Source of the DNA: JBGTIS01 sp041745535 | GTDB taxonomy: Bacteria > Bacteroidota > Bacteroidia > Cytophagales > Cyclobacteriaceae | Direction: 5' to 3' | Length of the DNA: 10,491 nucleotides | Assembly: GCA_041745535.1 (NCBI GenBank) | Contig: JBGTIS010000267.1 | Location: 1 to 10,491, forward strand | Part shown: piece by piece, positions 5,676 to 10,491 of the stretch | Numbering within the stretch: the stretch's first letter is position 1 | How the letters are laid out: every line of letters starts with the position of its first letter | Position numbers and translations under genes: made by a program | The notes under the pieces: model-generated | Seen by the model: the letters and a program-made list of their open reading frames with translations, nothing else | What the model was told of the DNA's origin: nothing | Database searches by the model: none

Positions 5676-6839
5676 TCAGTAGGAACTTTCCTTTACTTTC
5701 ATTTTAAGAGTGTCATTTAACCATTTCTTCAAATCCCCCGATAGCAATTTTAATATCTTCCTTTTGTTATCATCAAATTCTTTCCTTCTTATTTCGTTAT
5801 AGTTATTCTTCTGTACTTCGTCATTCTCCATCAATTTTCTGTGATAGTCTTCCAAACCCTGAATCAGGTTTAAAACTCTATGGTTGTACATTACATTTGA
5901 GAGAACCGCACCAGTTCCTTCGAACCAATTATGGGAGTCTAGAAATAAATCATAGATGTGATTGAATGAATTCGTTTTAAACCAATGAATTATGATTTTA
6001 TTGAGAATTTCTTTTTCCATCACCCATCTGCTAAATAACATGTTATTTTGATGCAAATCATCTTTATATACATCCTGCATTTTGACAAATGAAAAATTAT
6101 CAAAATAAATTAAGGTAGCCTCTGAGTTTCCAAATTGTGTGTCTGAGTTGATTAAGTTTTTACTCTTCGATGTCGCGCTTATTAACTCAAAACTTACCGG
6201 CTTAGAAAAAGAGAATTCTAATAATCTAGAAAACCTAACTATATCAGAGATTACCTTCTCCCAATGTTGATCCTCTGAGTATTTGAACTCTATGTATTTT
6301 TGATAATTTGTTTCTTGAGTCTTTCCGAATATTATTGTGCGTTGTGTAATGCTATCAATAAAGTTTAGTGTTAGGTTTTCTTTAACGGTTAGGCAATGAA
6401 TGGTTTCTAAATCTTCATTTACTTTATCAATTTTTGTATGGGATTCCCAACCATCATACCAACTAGCTACATGAGGCATGCAAACTCTAATAGAATTTAG
6501 AAGTAAATGTTCTCGGGAAGAGAATAGAGCATGTCTTAAAATAGTTTGAATTTTATATTTTATAAGGTAAAGGTCTTTGTAAATGAGTTTGGTTCCGTGC
6601 CAATGACACTCCAGTAAAGTCATATTCTGTGGATAATTGGCGTGTCCCAAAATGATCGGGTTGTAGTATTCTAATGCGTTGGAAAGCCATTGAGTTATTT
6701 TGTTCCCTTCAAGTGATTCATTCCCGAAAATTTCAAGTATCAGTTCAGAATTATTCTCATTGCTGACTATACGGCCAGAATAACGTTTTTTTCTTTTCGG
6801 TAAATAAAATTCTCCTATATATTCTATTTTACTCACCAT
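5676..6839 (-). CDS. ApeA-like anti-phage protein, C-terminally truncated
   Basis: ApeA is a single-gene anti-phage system with an N-terminal sensor region and a C-terminal HEPN ribonuclease. Here residues 6-45 (YIGEFYLPKRKKRYSGRIVS onward) fit ApeA N-terminal domain 1. The middle, with WEKVISDIVRFSRLLEFSFS at 193-212, fits the second N-terminal part. HEPN helices begin near 270, with LNLIQGLEDYHRKL at 323-336. The frame stops at 387 shortly after KKWLNDTLK, whereas full-length members (about 450-500 aa from memory) continue through a helix carrying the RNxxxH catalytic motif. That motif is absent, so RNase activity is probably lost. The ATG at 6839 fits the domain start. The region downstream (5461-5675) is rearranged and holds a PIN toxin fragment. 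An attC-like palindrome lies directly upstream. Strongly A/T-rich coding suggests horizontal acquisition. Confidence 0.75.
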   Translation of the reverse strand: MVSKIEYIGEFYLPKRKKRYSGRIVSNENNSELILEIFGNESLEGNKITQWLSNALEYYNPIILGHANYPQNMTLLECHWHGTKLIYKDLYLIKYKIQTILRHALFSSREHLLLNSIRVCMPHVASWYDGWESHTKIDKVNEDLETIHCLTVKENLTLNFIDSITQRTIIFGKTQETNYQKYIEFKYSEDQHWEKVISDIVRFSRLLEFSFSKPVSFELISATSKSKNLINSDTQFGNSEATLIYFDNFSFVKMQDVYKDDLHQNNMLFSRWVMEKEILNKIIIHWFKTNSFNHIYDLFLDSHNWFEGTGAVLSNVMYNHRVLNLIQGLEDYHRKLMENDEVQKNNYNEIRRKEFDDNKRKILKLLSGDLKKWLNDTLKMKVKESSY

Positions 6840-6855
6840 TCGCAGCGATTATTGA

Positions 6856-6922
6856 CTATAACGACTAGCATAGGCGCTGGCGAGGGCTTCGCCCGAAGCA
6901 TAGCGCTTATGCGATGTTGTGC
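6856..6922 (-). repeat. attC-like imperfect palindrome between HigA and ApeA genes
   Basis: The arms GCATAGGCGCT (6868-6878) and AGCGCTTATGC (6902-6912) pair over 11 bp with one G-T wobble. Inside is a small hairpin GGGC-TTC-GCCC (6884-6894). Outside, AAC (6860-6862) pairs with GTT (6916-6918) across unequal spacers of five and three bases. On the sense strand of the flanking genes it runs GCACAAC to GTTATAG, close to but not matching the integron attC boxes RYYYAAC and GTTRRRY. It begins 14 bases after the HigA stop and ends about 16 bases before the ApeA start, the geometry of a gene-cassette boundary. It could instead be an unrelated extragenic palindrome or a terminator of the HigA transcript. 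Confidence 0.5.
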
Positions 6923-6936
6923 CCAGTGTTTATTCC

Positions 6937-7239
6937 TTATGGGTCTACTGTCAGTTTTAAATGAGCTCCTAAACCTTCTTGTATAATCCTCATCAAGGTA
7001 GACAATCTTATATAAGAAGCATCATTTTCAATTCGTGAGATATAGTTTTTGGTTGTACCACACTTATCAGCTAATTCTTGTTGTGTCATTCCTCTTTGTT
7101 TTCTCAATTCTTGCAGCATCACTCCAAGTTTAAAGGCTTCAAATTCCTGTTCGTATTTTTCACGAGTTGGTAAACCTTTTTTTCCGTATTCTTGATCTAA
7201 ATGATCTTCAAAACTAACTATCTTGTTTTTGTTCATCAT
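6937..7239 (-). CDS. higA: HigA-type antitoxin, XRE/HTH family
   Basis: A 100-aa antitoxin with an XRE helix-turn-helix. It would bind its HigB partner and repress the shared promoter. The HTH spans residues 42-91, LQELRKQRGMTQQELADKCG followed by the recognition helix TTKNYISRIEN. The N-terminal 35 residues, rich in charged residues (FEDHLDQEYGKKG...), are typical of the segment that contacts a Gp49-like toxin. The ATG at 7239 is followed by a second ATG, so either could serve. The gene overlaps the end of the toxin gene by 26 bases, the normal HigBA toxin-first order with translational coupling. It appears complete although its toxin partner is 5'-truncated, so it may survive as an orphan. 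An attC-like palindrome follows the stop codon. Confidence 0.85.
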   Translation of the reverse strand: MMNKNKIVSFEDHLDQEYGKKGLPTREKYEQEFEAFKLGVMLQELRKQRGMTQQELADKCGTTKNYISRIENDASYIRLSTLMRIIQEGLGAHLKLTVDP

Positions 7240-7457
7240 AATATGCTTTTTGAAGTTTCAAGGCTTTTTCTATCTCCTTTTTTGGTGTTTTCCGCGCCTT
7301 CTTTTGAAATCCATTTAACACAATCACTAACTTTCCCTTATCAAAGAAACAGAAAATCCTGAATATGTTATTTCCAGAACTAACTCTAATTTCATAGAGA
7401 TCAGTGCCGACAATATGTTTAAAGTATTTTTCCGGAATCATTTCTAAATCTCTGATA
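7214..7457 (-). pseudogene. higB: HigB (Gp49/RelE-like) toxin, 5' end lost at IS insertion
   Basis: The frame encodes the C-terminal two thirds of a Gp49-like HigB toxin, a ribosome-dependent mRNA interferase. Visible family blocks are IPEKYFKHI, LYEIRV, NIFRIFCFFDKGKLVIVLNG, FQKKARKTPKKEIEKAL. These toxins are usually about 105-115 aa and carry some 35 residues before the PEKYFKHI block. The only ATG here is at 7441, directly before that block, leaving 75 aa. Upstream of it the frame still reads LIRDLE, resembling the end of the missing helix, and then runs into the IS end at 7457. This shows that the 5' part was removed or separated when the IS arrived. A shortened protein could still be made, but toxicity is doubtful because the N-terminal helices are missing. 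Confidence 0.75.
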
Positions 7458-8369
7458 AGAGCATGTTTAAAATTTTTATATAGGTAAATCCTTCAAACGG
7501 TTGAGAACTCTTTGGCAGTTGGCCCAGTATATCCAAGCTTCCGCGCTATTGGGCGTTTTTTCATGATCTTTATCTAACCTTCTTTGGAACCGGGCCGCCG
7601 GGCGGTTAAAGATGCCAAAAGTTTGTTCAGTGACCCATCGTATTTTTACTGGTATGAAGCCTTGGGAGGATGGAGGACGAGCGGAAATCTCCAGTTCAAT
7701 ACTGGTGTGCATCTGGGTCAACCAATCCCCCAACTCTACTTTATAGGCCATGTCAGCAAACACTTTCTTCAAGCGGTGAAGATACCCTAACATGGGACTG
7801 ACCACTTGCTCAGCCATCACTCCATCGCGCAAATTAGCCGCATGAACCACCACTACCCAGACTAAACCTATCGTATCAGTAAGGATGTGCCTTTTTCGTC
7901 CGTTGATCTTCTTATTGCCGTCAATGCCGGTCTCTTCATAGATAAATGGGGCTTTCTTAATAGACTGACTATCAATGGATACCGCACTGGGTGTGGCTTC
8001 TCTGCCATCTTGTTTCCGTAGCATCATATTCAAGCAACTATTAAGCCTTACCAAAGTACCATCTTTCTTCCATTTGCTGAAATAGTAGTAAACCAACTGC
8101 CATTTAGGATAGTGATCCGGTAGGTTTCGCCACTGGCTACCTGTGCGTAATATCCAGAAAATAGCATTGACAATATCTCGTAACGGGGTCGCCCGGCGAT
8201 CATATTTACGTTTTCTTTGGATGGGTAAGTGATCTTTGATAACTTCCCAACGCGGATCAGTGAGGTGCTCGTATTGAACTTGCATAAACTTTTGAGTTTT
8301 GTCCCCCGTGGAGCGGTCAACCCAAAGTTTATTCATTGATCCGCTCTTTTCAAAATTTAAACATGCTCT
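7458..8369 (-). mobile_element. IS5-family insertion sequence, IS427-like group
   Basis: A complete element of about 912 bp with terminal inverted repeats AGAGCATGTTTAAA at both ends (7458-7471 and, inverted, 8356-8369) and one transposase gene on the minus strand. TA flanks both ends (7456-7457 and 8370-8371), which could be a 2-bp target duplication as reported for the IS427 group. However, the truncated higB on the left has no matching 5' half on the right, so an adjacent deletion or rearrangement may have followed insertion. Confidence 0.85.
7476..8336 (-). CDS. IS5-family DDE transposase
   Basis: A 286-aa cut-and-paste transposase that binds the element ends and moves it. The N-terminal part holds the conserved LTDPRWEVIKDHLP and ILRTGSQWRNLP blocks used in DNA binding. 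The RNase H-like core carries D122 (SIDSQSIK), D195 (VFADMAYK) and E237 (VTEQTFGIFNR), followed by the family's arginine-rich RRLDKDHE, so the DDE triad is complete. Many IS427-group elements encode the transposase in two frames joined by frameshifting; here a single uninterrupted frame covers it, so the element may be active. ATG at 8336 is used, but M18 (MQVQYEHLTDPRW) matches the usual family start better. Little space remains between the gene and the ends of the element. Confidence 0.93.
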   Translation of the reverse strand: MNKLWVDRSTGDKTQKFMQVQYEHLTDPRWEVIKDHLPIQRKRKYDRRATPLRDIVNAIFWILRTGSQWRNLPDHYPKWQLVYYYFSKWKKDGTLVRLNSCLNMMLRKQDGREATPSAVSIDSQSIKKAPFIYEETGIDGNKKINGRKRHILTDTIGLVWVVVVHAANLRDGVMAEQVVSPMLGYLHRLKKVFADMAYKVELGDWLTQMHTSIELEISARPPSSQGFIPVKIRWVTEQTFGIFNRPAARFQRRLDKDHEKTPNSAEAWIYWANCQRVLNRLKDLPI

Positions 8370-8418
8370 TAAAAATAGAACTGATAATTGATTTATTACG
8401 GTTTTAATCTTTAATTAT

Positions 8419-9504
8419 ATGGAAGCACCAAAAACACTGAGAAGACCATCAAACTGGCAAGATTTTGAAAGTTTATGTAAAAAACTTTGGGGTGAAATTT
8501 GGGAATGTCCAGATATTCAAAAAAATGGACGTGTAGGGCAAAATCAACATGGCGTAGATATTTGTGGTATTCCTAAGAATGAAAATCAATACTTTGGTAT
8601 TCAATGTAAGGGAAAGGATGAATACACAAATAAACAATTTACGGAAAAGGAAATAAATTCAGAAATTGAAAAGGCTAAATTGTTTCAGCCTCCACTTAAA
8701 AAGTTATACTTTGCTACAACAGCCGTCAGGGATGCCAAAATAGAAGAGTATGTTCGGAAAAAGAATATTGAGAATATACATGCCGGTTTATTCGAGGTCT
8801 ACATTTGTCCTTGGGAAGATATTGTTGAAAAGATTGATAACCACAAAGAAACTCATGATTGGTATGTAAAGAATTACAAATATAAATCCAAAAAAAGTGT
8901 GGCCCTAACATTCCATAGTGATGAATCCATATTTAATGCTGAGCCAAAATTCAAAGATGTAAAAACTGAATACAGGCAAATAATTACACCAATCAACCGA
9001 CCGAATTACGTATCCCAACTAATGTCCTCTTCTAAAATTGGGATAAATTATGAAATCAAAAAAAATCTAAGCTTTGTAGAATTTGCAATTAAGTTACACA
9101 ATACTGGTTTGGAGTCAATTGAAGATTTCCAAATAAATCTTGACTTAAAGGGAAGGATTGAAAAGATGGATTATACAAACGAATTGGGAATGCTCTCAAG
9201 AATTCATCAATCAAAATCTGATGTGTCAATTATTGAAGATTTAGAAAGAGTGGAAATTTGCCCAAAAAACACTGTTCTTGTGAGTGGTAATAAGTTTTTA
9301 TCGGATTATATTTATTTGAAACCTTCATTTGAGGAAAAAGAAATATTAATTAAGTGGGAACTTCTTTCCAAAGATTATAAAAATAACGGTGAACTCATTA
9401 TTAAAGTGAATTCAATCATCGAAAGGGAAAATAAAACTATTTTTGTTGAAGATCCGTTCAAACTAGGAATTTTTGATGAAGGAATTCAGGATTATATAGT
9501 ATAA
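8419..9504 (+). CDS. Mrr-like PD-(D/E)xK nuclease with unknown C-terminal domain
   Basis: The first 140 residues form a restriction-endonuclease-like fold of the Mrr/defence-associated type. WQDFESLCKKLWGEIW supplies the helix with E17. GRVGQNQHGVDICGI contains D47 and the glutamines typical of the family, and FGIQCKGK gives Q62-x-K64, so the D...QxK active site is complete and DNA cleavage is likely. Residues about 160-361 are not recognised. They look rich in beta strands (FVEFAIKLHNTG, IEDFQINLDLKG, EILIKWELLS, ELIIKVNSII) and may form an Ig-like or sensor module. There is no signal peptide or membrane segment. In other proteins this nuclease domain is often the N-terminal effector of NTPase defence proteins; here no NTPase follows. 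The gene is A/T rich, starts with ATG 50 bases after the IS, and is divergent from the damaged higBA. Confidence 0.7.
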   Translation: MEAPKTLRRPSNWQDFESLCKKLWGEIWECPDIQKNGRVGQNQHGVDICGIPKNENQYFGIQCKGKDEYTNKQFTEKEINSEIEKAKLFQPPLKKLYFATTAVRDAKIEEYVRKKNIENIHAGLFEVYICPWEDIVEKIDNHKETHDWYVKNYKYKSKKSVALTFHSDESIFNAEPKFKDVKTEYRQIITPINRPNYVSQLMSSSKIGINYEIKKNLSFVEFAIKLHNTGLESIEDFQINLDLKGRIEKMDYTNELGMLSRIHQSKSDVSIIEDLERVEICPKNTVLVSGNKFLSDYIYLKPSFEEKEILIKWELLSKDYKNNGELIIKVNSIIERENKTIFVEDPFKLGIFDEGIQDYIV

Positions 9505-9549
9505 ACCAAATAGTTTATCTAAGAAAATGTTTGTATTCAGTATATATCC

Positions 9550-9568
9550 TTTTAATTAATAATTAAAA
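9550..9568. repeat. Perfect palindrome TTTTAATT-AAT-AATTAAAA
   Basis: An 8-bp perfect inverted repeat with a 3-base loop lies in the 152-base gap between the nuclease and winged-helix genes. It contains no G or C, so it makes a weak hairpin; it could be an operator for the neighbouring winged-helix protein, or chance in A/T-rich DNA. Confidence 0.3.
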
Positions 9569-9656
9569 TCAAAATTTGTCTAAACATTTCCCTCTGGAGT
9601 TAATACATCCTAGGTTTTATAATTCCAAAAATCACTAAAAATGATTAAATTATAGT

Positions 9657-10082
9657 ATGATTTATAAGAGAAAGATACCAATAAACATTTATTCTAAAGT
9701 GCAGAGCTACAGCCAGTTAGCGCTGAAAAAGGTGTCAGGAAACAATGGTATTAATCCTACCCAATTAAACCTACTAATTATACTTAACACCTTGCAGAAG
9801 GAACATAACCAGTATATCAGTATCAACCTTATAAAAGAGCGTTCTGCCTATACCAACCCCGTTATCTACAATTCTTTGAATATTTTAAAGAAACAACAAC
9901 TCATAGAAAAGGTCAAAAACATGTATTCTGTTACTACTGCAGGTAATTATCTGGTTATGTCATTCAATACTGAGATAGCCCGCATGACCTTAAACTCTCA
10001 ATTAAGCCATTGGAAGAAACTACTGGCGCAACACAATGTAAATGAAGAAACCAAGGATATTTTAGATGTGCTGTGCAGTTAA
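9657..10082 (+). CDS. Winged-helix DNA-binding protein, MarR-like
   Basis: A 141-aa basic cytoplasmic protein that looks like a small winged-helix regulator. INPTQLNLLIILNTLQKEH (32-50) would be the first helix of the fold. ISINLIKERSAYTNPVIYNS (54-73) would be the helix-turn-helix with its recognition helix, and LNILKKQQLIEKVKNMYSVT (74-93) the linker helix and wing, ending in TTAGNYLV. The C-terminal helices (QLSHWKKLLAQHN, ETKDILDVL) could form the dimer interface seen in MarR proteins. ATG at 9657 gives a sensible N-terminal helix. It sits alone on the plus strand, 152 bases after the nuclease gene. An A/T palindrome at 9550-9568 could be its operator. No ligand site can be recognised. 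Plasmid or phage replication initiators share this fold, so the regulatory role is inferred. Confidence 0.6.
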   Translation: MIYKRKIPINIYSKVQSYSQLALKKVSGNNGINPTQLNLLIILNTLQKEHNQYISINLIKERSAYTNPVIYNSLNILKKQQLIEKVKNMYSVTTAGNYLVMSFNTEIARMTLNSQLSHWKKLLAQHNVNEETKDILDVLCS

Positions 10083-10083
10083 C

Positions 10084-10098
10084 GCCCCCGCAGGGGGC
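10084..10098 (+). terminator. GC-rich hairpin GCCCCC-GCA-GGGGGC after the winged-helix gene
   Basis: A perfect 6-bp GC stem with a 3-base loop begins one base after the stop codon, followed by two further G runs (GGGGAGAGGGG). There is no T run, so it is not a classical intrinsic terminator; it may act with Rho, protect the mRNA 3' end, or be a copy of an extragenic GC-rich palindrome. Confidence 0.4.
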
Positions 10099-10390
10099 AG
10101 GGGAGAGGGGAGCTTACTCTTCTAATGCAATTTACCTTTTGTGATGGTGTCTGCTCAGATCAATTTCATAGGGGGGCCAGCCCAGAACCATAATATTTTC
10201 ATTTGTCCTGAATGCTGTAATCAATAAAGAATTTCTTACCGTTTGACCCAGACTTTTACCTAACAGGATACCATTCCTTTCATATCAATGTACTGTTGAA
10301 AATTTTAGAAAATATACTTTAATTTATATTCTTCACAGGCCTGTTAAAAAAGGTTGAACTGTTTAAATAGTTAGTAAACTAAAATATTTC
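10099..10390. other. Intergenic stretch without a supported gene
   Basis: I see no convincing gene here. On the minus strand a frame stays open for 50 codons between a TGA at 10285-10287 and a TAA at 10132-10134, encoding protein-like sequence such as LLGKSLGQTVRNSLLITAFR. It has no start codon near its beginning and I match it to no family; it could be a gene remnant or chance. The last 70 bases are A/T rich and should hold the promoter of the gene at 10391, but no clear TAnnTTTG box is visible. Confidence 0.4.
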
Positions 10391-10491
10391 ATGAAAAAAA
10401 TTCTTATTCCCGCGCTAGTCCTTATTCTTTTAATTGCCGGACTATTTGTATGGTATTTCAGGTCTGATACAGCTGACTTTCCCGCATCCGG
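10391..10491 (+). CDS. Start of a membrane-anchored or exported protein (partial)
   Basis: From ATG at 10391 the frame reads MKKILIPALVLILLIAGLFV and then WYFRSDTADFPAS before the window ends, giving 33 full residues. The short positively charged start followed by about 17 hydrophobic residues is a signal peptide or single N-terminal membrane anchor. No Ala-x-Ala cleavage site or lipobox cysteine appears in the visible part, and charged residues after WYFR suggest an anchored protein with the rest in the periplasm. The function cannot be determined from this fragment. Confidence 0.7.
   Translation, partial: MKKILIPALVLILLIAGLFVWYFRSDTADFPAS

Noticed and set aside
6471..6488. R-x4-H (R118 to H123, RVCMPH) in the ApeA-like protein as a HEPN catalytic motif
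   Set aside because: It lies in the N-terminal sensor half, far from the HEPN helices, and lacks the RN pair; the HEPN motif of the family is expected beyond residue 387.
8048..8320. 90-codon minus-strand frame inside the IS
   Set aside because: It overlaps the transposase in another frame and shows no domain; the transposase DDE frame explains the region.
7456..8371. 3-bp target duplication TAA/TTA at the IS ends
   Set aside because: The two triplets are inverted, not direct, copies and simply extend the terminal repeats; only the 2-bp TA is a direct match.
1..10491. CRISPR arrays, tRNA or rRNA genes
   Set aside because: No regularly spaced direct repeats, cloverleaf-like segments or rRNA signature sequences were seen.

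Overview
The window looks like a chromosomal segment of a Bacteroidota bacterium, most likely Cytophagales-like. Three candidate promoters carry the Bacteroidota -7 box TAnnTTTG, Shine-Dalgarno sequences are rarely visible, intergenic DNA is very A/T rich, a TTCAATG-type heptad repeat is present, and the proteins resemble that phylum (META domain, PRK12745-type SDR, ApeA, IS5/IS427 transposase). This placement comes from sequence character and memory of families; no search was run.

Layout. 1-512 (+): C-terminal half of a CPA1 Na+/H+ antiporter. 658-999 (-): small unknown protein. 1217-4022 (-): compact operon, transcribed as TIM-barrel sugar isomerase/epimerase, then Gfo/Idh/MocA dehydrogenase, then SDR dehydrogenase, probably for oxidation and isomerisation of an unidentified sugar or polyol. 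4086-4285: divergent regulatory region with two TAnnTTTG boxes and two palindromes. 4286-4810 (+): META/HslJ-like protein with a suspicious N-terminal part. 4930-5460 (+): zinc-ribbon Nudix hydrolase starting with TTG.

5461-9504 is a visibly AT-richer accessory block of defence and toxin genes, most of them damaged. It holds a 5' fragment of a PIN-domain toxin gene that breaks off at the end of the Nudix gene (about 5454-5583, -), an ApeA-like anti-phage protein that stops before the HEPN catalytic motif (5676-6839, -), an attC-like imperfect palindrome (6856-6922), a HigA antitoxin (6937-7239, -), a HigB toxin gene whose 5' part is missing where an IS5-family element abuts it (7214-7457, -), the intact IS (7458-8369), and an Mrr-like PD-(D/E)xK nuclease with an unrecognised C-terminal half (8419-9504, +). 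A winged-helix protein follows (9657-10082, +), then a roughly 300-base stretch without a clear gene, then the start of a membrane-anchored or exported protein running off the end (10391-10491, +).

The metabolic part reads as ordinary conserved chromosome. The accessory block reads as a decaying defence island. The two most interesting points are the attC-like palindrome, placed exactly where an integron-style cassette boundary would lie between HigA and ApeA, and the stand-alone Mrr-like nuclease with a C-terminal domain I cannot name.
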